NCBI RefSeq assembly: GCF_904846695.1 | Contig: NZ_CAJHBR010000018.1 | Location: forward strand, 16,766-80,765 | Source: Psychrobacter urativorans | GTDB lineage: Bacteria > Pseudomonadota > Gammaproteobacteria > Pseudomonadales > Moraxellaceae | Length of the DNA stretch: 64,000 bases | Direction of reading: 5' to 3' | Shown: in pieces, positions 49,408 to 59,414 of the stretch | Layout: each line of letters opens with the position of its first letter | Position numbering within the stretch: the first letter of the stretch is position 1 | Position numbers and translations under genes: made by a program | The notes under the pieces: generated by a model | The model's database searches: none | What the model was told of the DNA's origin: nothing | What the model saw: only the letters and a program-made list of their open reading frames with translations

Positions 49408-50961
49408 TTAAATAACTTTAGAAAAGCGATTTTTATGTTTTTTCTCAAGATATTCATCAAATACCATGGCCACGTTACGAGCTAACAAACGGCCTTTAGG
49501 CCTAATACGAATACCAGCAGCATCCATATCTACTAGCTTGTCTGCTTGCATCTCGCCTAACTGTTGAATCTCAGCGATAAAGTAAGTAATGGCATCGATA
49601 CCGAACTTCTGATTGACGTCTCTAAAGTCGATATAGTCATGACAGAGTAGATTCATAATCACATATTCGCGCAGACGATCTTTGACTGAGGTTTTGATAT
49701 ATTTAACTGCTGGCAAGACGTTAGGGTTGTCATTGACCGCCCTGTCAATAGTGTCTTGATAAACCTGTAAATCAGTATGGTTCTGTAAGATATAACGGCT
49801 ATTGGCATTAGTAATCTGGCTGATTGCCGACACCCCAAAGCCTAATAAGTCACAGTCACCCATGATAGTGTAGCCTTGGAAGTTACGATGCAGTTTACCT
49901 TCGCGCTGGGCTACTGCTAACTCGTCGTCAGGCTTAGCAAAGTGATCAATACCAATAAACTGATACCCGGCAGCAGTTAGAGTATCGATAGTATTACCAA
50001 GCATATCGATTTTAGCGCTTGCACTTGGTAAGTCTTCATCCTTGATCTGTCGCTGCGCTTTAAAGCGTTCGGGCAGATGAGCATAGTTAAATACCGATAG
50101 GCGATCTGGTGACATCTCAATAATACGTTGTACCGTTTTGTCTAATGTTGCTGGCGTCTGATGCGGTAAACCGTAAATTAAATCAATGTTAATAGAATGA
50201 AAACCTAATGCTCGTGCTTCGGCTAAGATATTAGCAATCATCTCTGCTGAATGAACTCGATTCACTGCAATCTGCACCGCTTCATCTAAATCTTGTACGC
50301 CGAGACTAATACGGTTAAAACCAAGACCTCGCAAGGTTTGTAAGGTCTGCTCACCAAGCTCTCGTGGATCTATCTCAATTGAATAATCACCTTCGCTTTC
50401 AGGTAAAAATTCAAACTGAGTCTGCAAAAACTGCCACAACTGTACTAACTCTTCGTCACCTAAAAAAGTCGGAGTCCCACCGCCTAAATGTAGCTGCTTA
50501 ACTAAGGGCTTGTCACCGTTGTTGGGGTTGGCCAACAAGCGACGTTTATGTTTTATCTCGCTTATAAGGTATTGTAAATAATCCCCTGAGTCGCTGTTCT
50601 TTTTGCTAATGATTTTATTACAAGCGCAGTAATAACAAAGATGACGACAAAAAGGAATATGAAAATATAGCGATAGCGGCGCACGTGCTTCACGCTTTTC
50701 TAGGATCTGTGCTTCGATTCCATCTGGTATCGGCGTAAACTCTAGCGCGGTCGGATAAGAAGTATAACGAGGACCCGAACGGTTGTACTTATTCACTAAA
50801 GCTTCATCAAAGGCTGGTAGCTTTTTATTACCACTAGTGCCCCGCAAACTGGCATAGGGGTTGTTTACTTCTACTAAAGGACGTGCAGTAGTAGGTTGCT
50901 CATTGGCGTGATTGTAGGGCTGCTCTGGGGCATTATTAGAGATTGAATTAGAGTCTGACAT
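49408..50961 (-). CDS. hemN: Oxygen-independent coproporphyrinogen III oxidase HemN
   Basis: A radical-SAM enzyme that decarboxylates coproporphyrinogen III to protoporphyrinogen IX without oxygen. It has the HemN signatures: SGPRYTSYPTALEF, SLYFHIPFCRHLCYYCACNK with the CxxxCxxC cluster plus the extra C, HLGGGTPTFL, SLGVQDLDEAVQIAVNR and NIDLIYGLPHQT. It is 517 residues against 457 in E. coli; about 55 extra N-terminal residues are polar. No FNR/Anr-type palindrome is obvious upstream. It is divergent from comM across a 386-base gap. Confidence 0.96.
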   Translation of the reverse strand: MSDSNSISNNAPEQPYNHANEQPTTARPLVEVNNPYASLRGTSGNKKLPAFDEALVNKYNRSGPRYTSYPTALEFTPIPDGIEAQILEKREARAPLSLYFHIPFCRHLCYYCACNKIISKKNSDSGDYLQYLISEIKHKRRLLANPNNGDKPLVKQLHLGGGTPTFLGDEELVQLWQFLQTQFEFLPESEGDYSIEIDPRELGEQTLQTLRGLGFNRISLGVQDLDEAVQIAVNRVHSAEMIANILAEARALGFHSINIDLIYGLPHQTPATLDKTVQRIIEMSPDRLSVFNYAHLPERFKAQRQIKDEDLPSASAKIDMLGNTIDTLTAAGYQFIGIDHFAKPDDELAVAQREGKLHRNFQGYTIMGDCDLLGFGVSAISQITNANSRYILQNHTDLQVYQDTIDRAVNDNPNVLPAVKYIKTSVKDRLREYVIMNLLCHDYIDFRDVNQKFGIDAITYFIAEIQQLGEMQADKLVDMDAAGIRIRPKGRLLARNVAMVFDEYLEKKHKNRFSKVI

Positions 50962-51347
50962 GCGATCTTCCTTACGTTAGTGCTATTTAGGTCTACTATC
51001 TTTTTAAGGTTATCGCTTACGATATTTATAGCGCAATAAGTGAGGTGTAGTATAACAAATCCTTGTCGGCAATAGGGTGGTCAGTAAGTGCACATCGACA
51101 AGATAAATCCGCTATAAACCAATATTAATTATAAAAAATCTTCTCCAATATGCCCTATATATGCTTATTTATAAGACCCGCTAAATAGAGGTCGTCCTAA
51201 AATAACCCTTTATAAAGTCACTCATAAACGTTGACTCCCTATTTAACACTACAAGATCGTATAGCCTATTTTTATCAAAATACACAACATTTGCGCACTA
51301 CTGCCTAATACTCTATTATCAAAAGGTCTCCTTATCAGGAAAGCCTA
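50962..51347. other. Divergent spacer between hemN and comM (386 bp)
   Basis: I see no gene, riboswitch or clear promoter. TTGACT at 51231-51236 has no -10 at a suitable distance. Confidence 0.5.
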
Positions 51348-53000
51348 ATGTCGTTTGCCCAAGTTTATACTCGTTCAGTGGTAGGTTTACATGCGCCAGC
51401 TGTGATTATCGAAGTGCATTTATCACAAGGATTACCAGCGTTGACTATCGTTGGTCTGCCCGAAGCAGCAGTGCGTGAAAGTAAAGATCGGGTACGCTCG
51501 GCTATTTTGAACTCAGGCTTTCAGTTCCCTAATCGGCGGTTGACTATTAATTTAGCACCGGCAGATTTGCCTAAAGACGGCGCGCGACTTGATTTGCCTA
51601 TTGCTATTGGTATCTTAGCTGCCAGCGATCAGCTCGATCCAGAAGTATTATCGGGGTTTGAGTTCATTGGTGAGCTGGCTCTAAATGGTGAGCTTCGACA
51701 AGTCACAGGCAGCTTGGCAGTAGCCCGAGCTATAAAAGCAGAAGACCTAGTGCAAAAAAAACAGCAACGGCAAAACACAGAGACATTGCTCAATAAAGAC
51801 ACATTGCCGAAGAAACAACTATCAGAAAAACAACCATCAAGTACAGACTTACTAAATAAACTAACCGAAGAGCCGCTAACTGAGCCACAGCAGTCGCGAC
51901 AGTTGATAGTACCTAAAGCTAATGGGGCAGAAGCCAGTCGGGTCGAAGGCATCGAGGTCTTAGCGGCCCAGAACCTAAAGGCAGTCTGCGATCACCTGCA
52001 AGCCTTAGCTTATCCAAGCGAGCAGATTGAGCAGTTGCAGGTTGTAGCGCCAACTCCTGCACAGCAGCACGCTGGTTATAAAGTGGATTTGGCAGATGTC
52101 AAAGGCCAGCATCATGCACGGCGAGCATTAGAGATTGCAGCAGCAGGGGGTCATTCCTTATTGTTCACTGGGCCACCGGGTTCTGGTAAGACGTTAATGG
52201 CTTCAAGACTACCCACGATATTGCCAGATTTAAGCGCTGAGGATGCACTAGAAGTCGCTAGTACCTACTCAGTAGCCGATAGCGACTACGATTATGGCAC
52301 TAGACCATTTAGACAAGTTCATCACACTATATCGGCGGTGGCGCTAGTCGGTGGCGGCTCACGGCCTAAACCGGGCGAGATTACGCTGGCGAATAAGGGC
52401 GTGCTATTTTTAGATGAATTGCCTGAGTTCGAACGTGCGGTATTAGAGGTACTACGTCAACCTTTAGAAGCTAAGCAAATTACTATTAGTCGTGCCAATT
52501 CGCAAATGACTTTTCCAGCGAACTTTCAGCTGGTAGCTGCCATGAACCCTTGTCCTTGTGGTTATGATGGCGATGCTTCAGGACGTTGTCGCTGTCGTCC
52601 TGAGCAGATTAAGCGTTATCAAGATAAACTATCAGGCCCACTGCTCGATAGAATTGATCTGCATATTACCGTGCCAGCGCTACCGATTGCCGATTTGCAA
52701 AACGCGCAAGCTGGCGAGAGTTCTGAGCAAGTAAGATTAAGAGTAGCCGCAGCTCACCAGCGTCAACTGCAAAGGCAGCAAAAGGTCAATAACCAGCTTA
52801 GCCCTAGCGAGATTGATGACTATGTGCCGTTAGGAGAGGGCGAACAGCAGTTATTACAGTTAGCACAGCAGCGCCTTAATTTATCAGCACGTGGCTACCA
52901 TAGAGTCCTGCGAGTAGCGCGTACTATTGCTGATTTGGCGGATAGTGACAGCGTTACCAGCATTCATATTTCTCAAGCTCTAAGCTATCGCAGTAAATAG
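51348..53000 (+). CDS. comM: Competence-related Mg-chelatase-like AAA+ protein ComM (YifB)
   Basis: ComM is a branch-migration helicase that extends recombination during natural transformation. The N-terminal domain (LPALTIVGLPEAAVRESKD) resembles LonC. The AAA+ part has Walker A FTGPPGSGKTLMASRLP, the Mg-chelatase-like VLFLDELPEFERAVLEVLR and the zinc motif AMNPCPCGYDGDASGRCRC, ending with the usual C-terminal helical domain. It is 550 residues rather than about 505; a Q/K/T-rich insertion of around 60 residues at 130-195 explains this. AGGAAAG precedes the ATG. It fits with dprA as a sign of competence. Confidence 0.96.
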   Translation: MSFAQVYTRSVVGLHAPAVIIEVHLSQGLPALTIVGLPEAAVRESKDRVRSAILNSGFQFPNRRLTINLAPADLPKDGARLDLPIAIGILAASDQLDPEVLSGFEFIGELALNGELRQVTGSLAVARAIKAEDLVQKKQQRQNTETLLNKDTLPKKQLSEKQPSSTDLLNKLTEEPLTEPQQSRQLIVPKANGAEASRVEGIEVLAAQNLKAVCDHLQALAYPSEQIEQLQVVAPTPAQQHAGYKVDLADVKGQHHARRALEIAAAGGHSLLFTGPPGSGKTLMASRLPTILPDLSAEDALEVASTYSVADSDYDYGTRPFRQVHHTISAVALVGGGSRPKPGEITLANKGVLFLDELPEFERAVLEVLRQPLEAKQITISRANSQMTFPANFQLVAAMNPCPCGYDGDASGRCRCRPEQIKRYQDKLSGPLLDRIDLHITVPALPIADLQNAQAGESSEQVRLRVAAAHQRQLQRQQKVNNQLSPSEIDDYVPLGEGEQQLLQLAQQRLNLSARGYHRVLRVARTIADLADSDSVTSIHISQALSYRSK

Positions 53001-53157
53001 CTGATTAAGTAAAGCGGTGTTTATAGTTAATGCTAAATCAAAACAGTACAGCTTTTATAGTGTGCTATTGGTATAAATTTTCCTTGAGTGCTACCTTTCC
53101 AGAGGCTGCACAAAATTCATCCCAGTAGCACTTTATTTGTTAACCCAGTATTTCATT

Positions 53158-53802
53158 TTATAGGGGAGCTATATAAGACGAGTTTTGTATACTTGAATCC
53201 TGCCATTTTCGACAAGCCACTAAAAACACTATCGAACCAATTAAGGCTAACAGCATATCCGATTGAGTATCCCAAACATAACCTTGAGTACCTAAGAAAG
53301 CTTCTGCATCTTCACCTACGGCTAACGCGGCCCACCATTCTACTAGCTCATAAAAAGCACTAAATGCTAAGCAAAAACACAATACAAAAGTCACTAGCCA
53401 GCGCTCATTTTTTACGACTTGCAAGCGCAGTAGTATTTCTCTAGCAATACAAGCGGGGACAAAACCCTGAATGAAATGGCCGAGCTTGTCATAGTGATTA
53501 CGCTGCCAACCAAACCATTGGGCAAAAGTGTCAAACAACGGTACTTGTGCATAAGTGTAATGACCGCCTATCATTAATACGATGCAATGCAGCAGGATCA
53601 AAACATAAGTTAATCTTGATAAAGGGAATTTCTGATAAGTCACTGCTAATACTACTAAGCCAAGTAAAGCAGGAAAGACTTCTAAAAACCAAGTGAAATA
53701 GTCTTTAGGATCAATAGCTGACCAAATCAGCACCACAAAAAATATCAGTAGCCATAGTAATTTAAGTGAGTAAGTCGGCAGGCTGCTTTTGTTATCTATC
53801 AA
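53158..53802 (-). CDS. DUF2238 / YjdF-type membrane protein
   Basis: A 214-residue protein with about six membrane helices (LKLLWLLIFFVVLIWS; ALLGLVVLAVTY; LILLHCIVLMIGGHYTY; ARELLLRL region; FVLCFCLAFSAFYELVEWW; MLLALIGSIVFLVAC). It has the family's DKLGHFIQGFVPACIAREIL and GYVWDTQSDMLLALIG, which contain conserved histidine, arginine and aspartate. Function is unknown in this family. It is convergent with comM and stands 200 bases upstream on its strand from fhs, which may or may not be coexpressed. Confidence 0.85.
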   Translation of the reverse strand: MIDNKSSLPTYSLKLLWLLIFFVVLIWSAIDPKDYFTWFLEVFPALLGLVVLAVTYQKFPLSRLTYVLILLHCIVLMIGGHYTYAQVPLFDTFAQWFGWQRNHYDKLGHFIQGFVPACIAREILLRLQVVKNERWLVTFVLCFCLAFSAFYELVEWWAALAVGEDAEAFLGTQGYVWDTQSDMLLALIGSIVFLVACRKWQDSSIQNSSYIAPL

Positions 53803-53997
53803 AATTTAACTACCCTTTATTAAGCTGGATTTTTTACAGCTGATTATGGCTTTATTAAAATAAAATATCAGCCTTGCCCACTGCTCTTTATTAGCCAGCC
53901 TAGCTGTTCAAAAAAGCAGCGCTAAAAACCGAAGGGCTATTCGCTCTATTACTGACTGTATTACGCTAGGATGGATAGCAATTATTTTTATCCTAAT

Positions 53998-55710
53998 TTA
54001 AAACAAGCCAGTAATGTTGCCAGCATCATCGATGTCTATAAGCTCAGCAGAAGGACGTTTAGGCAAGCCCGGCATCTTCATAATAGCGCCACAAATGACT
54101 ATAATAAAACCAGCCCCAGTAGAGATGCTGATATCACGTACTTGCACATCAAAGCCAGTAGGTCGGCCAAGTAGCTTGGCATTGTCGCTGAGTGAATATT
54201 GAGTTTTTGCAATACAGATAGGTAGACCCGCTAAGTTAAGCGCTTCTAAGCGTTTTATTTTAGACTGCGCAAGATTGCTAATAGCTATATCCTGAGCGCC
54301 ATAAACCCGCTGCGCAACTGTGCGAATTTTATCCTCAATACTACTGTCATTATCGTAGGCAAAGCGAAACTGGCTGGGCTTATCAGCTTGGCTATCGAGT
54401 AGACGTAACAATGCCTGTGCCAAGGCTTCACCACCAGCACCGCCTTTTTCCCATACTTGGGTCAAAGCAACTTCCACGCCTCTGTTACGACAAGCTTGGT
54501 GTATCAATGCCACCTCAGCATCACTATCACTAGAGAACTCATTGATAGCCACTACTACTGGCATGCCATAGACGTTTTGCATATTGTCGATGTGCTTAAA
54601 CAAATTCGGTAGACCGCGCTCAAGGGCAGGCAAGTTCTCGGTCGTCAGCTCATCTTTAGCAACGCCGCCATTGTACTTTAGCGCTCGAATAGTAGCGACT
54701 AGCACTACTGCATCGGGAGTTAGCCCTGATAACCGGCATTTTATATCGAAGAACTTTTGCGCACCAAGGTCGCTGCCAAATCCAGCTTCAGTGAGAGTAT
54801 AGTCGGCCAAATGGGTAGCGACATGAGTGGCAATCACTGAGTTACAACCATGAGCTATATTGGCGAAGGGGCCACCGTGGACGATAGCCGGTGTGCCCTC
54901 AATAGTCTGTACTAGATTCGGTTGTAAGGCATCTTTTAGCAACGCTGCCATAGCACCATGAGCTTTGAGATCTCTGGCGTAAACAGGCTGTTTGTGGTGG
55001 TTGTAAGCGACTAAAATATTGCCTAAACGTTGTTTTAAATCGGCCAAATCAGTAGCTAAGCAGAAGATGGCCATTACCTCAGAGGCCACGGTAATATCAA
55101 AGCCATCTTCACGCATCACCCCATCAGTCGTTTTACCTATACCGCTGATAGTGTTGCGTAGCTGCCGATCATTCATATCTACTGCCCGTCGCCATAGTAC
55201 TTGCTTAGGGTCGATACCCAGCTCATTACCTTGGTAAATATGATTGTCTAGCAATGCTGCGAGTAAGTTGTTTGCTGCACCTATGGCATGAAAGTCGCCA
55301 GTGAAATGCAGGTTAATATCTTCCATCGGCAGTACTTGCGAGTAGCCACCGCCAGCAGCACCGCCCTTGCTGCCAAACACTGGGCCTAAAGAAGGCTCTC
55401 GCAAAGCTACTATAGTAATTTGGTCAGATTGTTGCTGCTTATGCAGACGATTCGAGGCATCGGCCAAGCCAATAGTAACCGTAGTTTTGCCCTCGCCAGC
55501 AGGAGTAGGGTTGATAGCGGTGACTAAGATTAGTTTGCTATGTTTAGTCTTTGCCGGTTTAGCAAACACATCATTAGGGTTTATTTTGGCTTTATAGTGT
55601 CCATAAGGTTCTATATTGTTAGTAGCTAAGCCAATTTTGGCAGCGATGCTATTGATCGATTGCAAGGTGGCGCTTTGGGCGATAGCAATATCGCTAGGAA
55701 CAGTGGACAT
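53998..55710 (-). CDS. fhs: Formate-tetrahydrofolate ligase
   Basis: Fhs makes 10-formyltetrahydrofolate from formate, THF and ATP. The P-loop [16 protein letters not shown] lies near residue 65, followed by [20 protein letters not shown] and [18 protein letters not shown], and later [13 protein letters not shown] and [13 protein letters not shown]. From ATG 55710 (MSTVPSD) it is 570 residues, as expected for the family; a frame from 55719 is also open, but AAAGAGA is properly spaced for 55710. The gph gene precedes it on the same strand by 84 bases, so the two may form an operon. Confidence 0.96.
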   Translation of the reverse strand: MSTVPSDIAIAQSATLQSINSIAAKIGLATNNIEPYGHYKAKINPNDVFAKPAKTKHSKLILVTAINPTPAGEGKTTVTIGLADASNRLHKQQQSDQITIVALREPSLGPVFGSKGGAAGGGYSQVLPMEDINLHFTGDFHAIGAANNLLAALLDNHIYQGNELGIDPKQVLWRRAVDMNDRQLRNTISGIGKTTDGVMREDGFDITVASEVMAIFCLATDLADLKQRLGNILVAYNHHKQPVYARDLKAHGAMAALLKDALQPNLVQTIEGTPAIVHGGPFANIAHGCNSVIATHVATHLADYTLTEAGFGSDLGAQKFFDIKCRLSGLTPDAVVLVATIRALKYNGGVAKDELTTENLPALERGLPNLFKHIDNMQNVYGMPVVVAINEFSSDSDAEVALIHQACRNRGVEVALTQVWEKGGAGGEALAQALLRLLDSQADKPSQFRFAYDNDSSIEDKIRTVAQRVYGAQDIAISNLAQSKIKRLEALNLAGLPICIAKTQYSLSDNAKLLGRPTGFDVQVRDISISTGAGFIIVICGAIMKMPGLPKRPSAELIDIDDAGNITGLF

Positions 55711-55794
55711 AGGGAACATCTCTTTAAGTTTTTGCCAGCATTTAGCCTATTTAATATTTAGCCTATTCAACTAATAAGTTATTTTGCTAAGCGC

Positions 55795-56472
55795 TTATTT
55801 CGCCAACAGATAGGCAAGTAAGTCAGCAAAACTATCAAAAACTTGCGTAGGGTTACTATCACCGATGTGGTTGCCGTAATTATAGCCGTAAGATAAGCCC
55901 AAGGTATCGATCCCTGCATTCTGGCCTGCTAAGATATCGTTAACAGAGTCACCAATCATAAAGGCTTGTGCTGGCTGAAAGTTAAGAGTTTCGCAGACGT
56001 GCAATAGGGGCGCAGGATCGGGTTTTTTCACCGGTAAGCTATCACCGCCTAATACTACGTCAAACAACGGTGTCCATCCTAAGCTCTCTAAGATTTTAGG
56101 TACAAAGCGTATCGGCTTATTGGTTACTAAAGCTAAAGTAAACCCAGCCGCTTTTAATTGCTGCAACCCTTTATCAACATCAGGATAAGCCAGCGTTTTG
56201 CTTTGGCTAATATTACTATAAGCATCAAAGAATAATTGCTCAGCGTGATCGGCTTGCTCTGTTGTTAATTCTCCTGCCAATACTTCTGTTTTACCAAGCA
56301 AAGCGCGCTCTACCAATAGTCTTGAACCATTACCTACCCATTGCTTTATAGTCTCCAAAGAGTAAGTCGCTTTACCCAGCTGACTAAGCATAGTATTAGT
56401 AGCATCAGCCAAATCTGGCACGCTATCAATTAAAGTACCATCGAAATCAAAAATTAAAAGTTGCTTAGTCAT
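55795..56472 (-). CDS. gph: Phosphoglycolate phosphatase (HAD family)
   Basis: This HAD hydrolase removes phosphoglycolate. All four HAD motifs are visible: LIFDFDGTLIDSVPDLA with the nucleophile and acid Asp, LALVTNKP, KKPDPAP and MIGDSVNDILAGQNAG. At 225 residues it has the usual length (E. coli Gph 252). The start at ATG 56472 is preceded within 20-62 bases by an 11-copy TTAG microsatellite, which lies in or next to the promoter/5' leader. It stands upstream of fhs on the same strand. Confidence 0.9.
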   Translation of the reverse strand: MTKQLLIFDFDGTLIDSVPDLADATNTMLSQLGKATYSLETIKQWVGNGSRLLVERALLGKTEVLAGELTTEQADHAEQLFFDAYSNISQSKTLAYPDVDKGLQQLKAAGFTLALVTNKPIRFVPKILESLGWTPLFDVVLGGDSLPVKKPDPAPLLHVCETLNFQPAQAFMIGDSVNDILAGQNAGIDTLGLSYGYNYGNHIGDSNPTQVFDSFADLLAYLLAK

Positions 56473-56489
56473 TATTTATTCTCATTATT

Positions 56490-56535
<46 letters not shown>

Positions 56536-56647
56536 GATAGAGAATTAAGGAGCTCTTAGCTAGAGCTAGCAGCTTGTCTACCTACCTTAGCATAACGTAG
56601 GATGGAAGCTGGTTCTTGCACCGTTATTATTAAGGATATTAAGGTTA

Positions 56648-57145
56648 TTAAGCTTCTTTATAGCGTTTACGGTGTTCAGCTTTTTGCTTGAGATAATCTT
56701 CATTGTCACGGCATTTATCCCAAGCCAGCTTAAAGATACGTGCGGACTCTGCTTTTATCGGATCTTCTTGCTGGCGGGGTAACTCTTCACGACCATGAGC
56801 ACCGCTTTGACCTTTTTTATCATCGGGTACTGGCCCTTTATATTTTTTGCCGCCTTTATGATTGGCGTAGCGACGAGCGCGGGTATAACCCATTTGAATA
56901 AACTTACGCGCCATATCAGCGCCAACGAAATCATCAGCCGCCAGATAATCTAAAAACATCTGATAAATAGTCTCGCTGCTCTTAGTCGCGATATCAGGAG
57001 TGGCGAAGCGCCAGTGCGGTAGTATCTCAGATTTATAAGGCTCTACTAGCAATACCCCTTGCTCGCCACGACCCACTCGGTAGAGTTCAGGTTGCGCACG
57101 TAAATCTAGGGTCTTATAATCCAGATCATAATCAAATTCTTGCAT
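56648..57145 (-). CDS. DUF4385-family protein
   Basis: A 165-residue cytoplasmic protein with many charged residues. Sequence features that match the DUF4385 family as I remember it are DYKTLDLRAQPELYRVGRGEQGVLLVEPYK, here quoted in part as LYRVGRGEQGVLLVEPYK, then LPHWRF, FVGADMARKFIQMGYTRARR and YANHKGGKKY. The basic C-terminus (AEHRKRYKEA) suggests nucleic-acid contact, but this is speculation. Function unknown. It is 175 bases upstream of gph on the same strand, with the TTAG repeat between them. Confidence 0.8.
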   Translation of the reverse strand: MQEFDYDLDYKTLDLRAQPELYRVGRGEQGVLLVEPYKSEILPHWRFATPDIATKSSETIYQMFLDYLAADDFVGADMARKFIQMGYTRARRYANHKGGKKYKGPVPDDKKGQSGAHGREELPRQQEDPIKAESARIFKLAWDKCRDNEDYLKQKAEHRKRYKEA

Positions 57146-57340
57146 AGTGGTTCGCCTCTCTTATTCACTATCATTCACTATTCATGAACTTTAGTATACT
57201 CAGCGTACTGATATAAAAAATAGCACAGAAATGTTATCTGAGCGTGACAGTAAAAGGTTAAAATACTGTTAAACAGCGCTATACAAAAATAGTAATCTTT
57301 ACCACATCACTTTTAGACCAATAAAACAGGACGAGTCATC

Positions 57341-57688
57341 ATGGATAGAGTCATTACCGACAACATTGGGTCAGCTTGGTGGTCTAAGAGCGTAATATTG
57401 TTATTATCAGCGCTGTTATTGATGGTTATGAGTATTAATAGTGCCCATAGCGCTTGGTTCCAGCGTTTATTGCCAAAAGATGATGCTTATATTGTCAAAG
57501 ATGTCGAGGGCGATGAAGTGTTTGTGATTAATAACTTTATCTACGATGCGCGCCAAACCTGCAATTTAACTGTAGGGGATAAGGTCATATTTGCTGATAG
57601 TGAGTACGGGGTTGATTATCGCGCTACTATTTATAATTTAAATTCGGCAACGTATTGCGAGCTGTTGTTAAGAGACCCAGTATCCTAG
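57341..57688 (+). CDS. Small exported hypothetical protein
   Basis: A 115-residue protein with a hydrophobic signal-like segment (SVILLLSALLLMVMSINSAHS, given here in part: ILLLSALLLMVMS) and a probable cleavage near AHSAW, leaving about 75 residues of mature protein with two cysteines (QTCNL, TYCEL) that could form a disulphide. I recognise no family. Ribosome site ACAGGACGA lies upstream. Its last five codons (RDPVS) fall in a 28-base tandem repeat that continues past the stop. Confidence 0.7.
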   Translation: MDRVITDNIGSAWWSKSVILLLSALLLMVMSINSAHSAWFQRLLPKDDAYIVKDVEGDEVFVINNFIYDARQTCNLTVGDKVIFADSEYGVDYRATIYNLNSATYCELLLRDPVS

Positions 57689-57767
57689 AACTAGCGTCAT
57701 AGAGTTAGTATCGTAGAATTACAGTCATACAGCCAGTATTGTAGAACTATTATCATAGAGCCAGTAT
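57674..57767. repeat. Degenerate 28-bp tandem repeat spanning a stop codon
   Basis: Units 57674-57701, 57702-57729 and 57730-57757 and a partial unit to 57767 share the pattern GAnnnAGTATnnTAGAAnTA with a TCATA end. The first unit encodes the C-terminus of the small exported protein, so the repeat grew from its 3' end. Confidence 0.75.
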
Positions 57768-57844
57768 CAACACAATAAAACTACGCCTATTACAGTATTA
57801 ATAGGCGTAGTTAGAAATTTACCAGCCTACAAAATTGCAGGCAT

Positions 57845-57880
57845 AAAAAAGCCCCAAACATTGCTGTTTAGGGCTTTTTA
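57845..57880. terminator. Bidirectional terminator beside tRNA-Phe
   Basis: AAAAAGCCCCAAACA and TGTTTAGGGCTTTTT pair (one G-U) around TTGC, with A- and T-runs. It serves the tRNA on the minus strand, whose 3' end is 39 bases away. Confidence 0.85.
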
Positions 57881-57918
57881 TTTAACTATTCGTTTACTAC
57901 TAAATTCTATTAACGAAA

Positions 57919-57994
57919 TGGTGGCTCGAGGCAGGTTCGAACTGCCGACACACGGATTTTCAATCCGTTGCTCTACCGACTGAGCTATCGAGCC
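57919..57994 (-). tRNA. tRNA-Phe (GAA)
   Basis: A complete cloverleaf of 76 bases is read on the minus strand, from 57994 to 57919. Acceptor GGCTCGA pairs with TCGAGCC, the D loop is AGCTCAGTCGGTAGAGC, the anticodon stem-loop is CGGATTGAAAATCCG with anticodon GAA, the T loop is GTTCGAACTGC and the 3' end carries CCA. Confidence 0.97.
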
Positions 57995-58087
57995 GTCTTC
58001 GTTGAGGACGCTATTAAACTAAATATCGACTCTTCTGTCAAGTGATTTTTGCATTTTTATTTAAAATAATTTAATTTAGAGCAAAAA

Positions 58088-58510
58088 CTAGCTTTTAACG
58101 GTCAATAACTGATATTCGCTCATGATGCGATGGATATCCGCATCGACAGGGACGAATTGACGTACGCCTTTTTTGACCTCAGCATCGTAGACCATTTTGA
58201 TAAACTTGGCATCAATAGCTCGGTTACGGTTTTCGACATGTACCGTCAAGTACTGTAGACGCTTAGCATCAGTTTGCCCATCATCGAAGCAGGCGACAGC
58301 GGCAATAGGTTTGTCATTGAACATACCGACATATAGGCATTGTCCACGCCTAAAACCTTGCTCGATAATGGCCAATACTTCGGTACCATCTGGCTGATTG
58401 TCATCAGTATCGTACAAGGCTTGCAAACGCTCAGCCAATTCATTGTCGCGAGTTGTTTTGCTCATTAGCGGAGCATCTAGTCTATTAATGGCGATTGCTT
58501 CTAATGGCAT
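58088..58510 (-). CDS. Small GNAT-like, possibly PanZ/PanM-like protein
   Basis: A 140-residue protein. A central pattern (GQCLYVGMFNDKPIAAVACFDD followed by RLQYLTVHVENRNRAIDAKFIK, quoted here in pieces) resembles the core strands and acetyl-CoA binding segment of GNAT folds, and its size and order resemble PanZ/PanM, which senses acetyl-CoA for aspartate decarboxylase maturation. The usual QxxGxG motif of active acetyltransferases is not evident, which would fit a sensor rather than an enzyme. The match is weak. It is divergent from hisB and convergent with nothing but the tRNA region. Confidence 0.55.
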   Translation of the reverse strand: MPLEAIAINRLDAPLMSKTTRDNELAERLQALYDTDDNQPDGTEVLAIIEQGFRRGQCLYVGMFNDKPIAAVACFDDGQTDAKRLQYLTVHVENRNRAIDAKFIKMVYDAEVKKGVRQFVPVDADIHRIMSEYQLLTVKS

Positions 58511-58754
58511 AACCGTATCCTATAGTGTGTTAGCGCTGATTAGCAAAATGTTAGTAATGATTGATAATACTAAACTCACTATTTTAACAGAATAGCGCAA
58601 ATATGTACGCCCTTTCATCTCCTGCCATAGCCCTAGTTGCTGCACTTTGCTATGATAAGGCTATCATCCAATTATCCATATAAGAATATCCTTAAAGGGC
58701 TATCTTTATACCAACATCCTCATATCTATAAATCCTTTTTTACAGAGAGTAGCC

Positions 58755-59414
58755 ATGACTGCCAATTCTACTGCACAACCTGAAAGCCAAAACTTGCCTG
58801 CAAACTTAAACTTACATGGTCGCCCAGCACGTATCGCCACTGTAGAGCGCATTACGGCTGAGACCCAAGTTACTTGTACCGTCAACCTTGATGGTACTGG
58901 CCAAGGCACTGTTGACACTGGCGTACCGTTTTTGGACCATATGATCGATCAAATCAAGCGTCACGGTTTATTTGACTTAGATATCAAATGTAATGGCGAC
59001 ACTTTTATCGACGATCACCATAGTGTCGAAGATACTGGCATTACCCTTGGCCAAGCCTTCAATAAAGCGCTTGGCGATAAAAAGGGCATTCGTCGTTACG
59101 GACATTTTTATGCGCCACTAGACGAAGCTTTAACCCGTGCGGTCGTCGACTTATCAGGTCGCCCTGGTCTGCACATGGACATTCCGTTTACTCGCTCGCA
59201 TGTTGGTCGTTTTGATGTCGATTTATTCAGCGAATTCTTCTATGGTTTCGTCAATCATTCATGGATGACTGTGCATTTAGACAATCTAAAAGGTAAGAAC
59301 AGCCATCACCAGATTGAGTCTACCTTTAAAGCTTTTGCTCGTGCCCTACGTATGGCCTGTGAATATGATGAGCGGGCGCTAAATACGCTACCATCGACTA
59401 AAGAGGCGTTCTAA
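58755..59414 (+). CDS. hisB: Imidazoleglycerol-phosphate dehydratase HisB
   Basis: HisB dehydrates imidazole glycerol phosphate to imidazole acetol phosphate in histidine synthesis. It is the monofunctional type, with the manganese-binding repeats [29 protein letters not shown], and later [12 protein letters not shown] and [20 protein letters not shown]. It has 219 residues with about 25 extra at the N-terminus ([19 protein letters not shown]). Ribosome site AGAGAG. Its stop is directly followed by the hisH start. Confidence 0.97.
   Translation: MTANSTAQPESQNLPANLNLHGRPARIATVERITAETQVTCTVNLDGTGQGTVDTGVPFLDHMIDQIKRHGLFDLDIKCNGDTFIDDHHSVEDTGITLGQAFNKALGDKKGIRRYGHFYAPLDEALTRAVVDLSGRPGLHMDIPFTRSHVGRFDVDLFSEFFYGFVNHSWMTVHLDNLKGKNSHHQIESTFKAFARALRMACEYDERALNTLPSTKEAF

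Noticed and set aside
53050..53130. Third copy of the MITE-like repeat
   Set aside because: Only a short CAGAGGCT-like stretch is shared, with no TATAGTC ends.
53088..53363. Open frame of 91 codons on the plus strand downstream of comM
   Set aside because: It overlaps the DUF2238 gene in antisense and shows no ribosome site or protein resemblance; it is a shadow.
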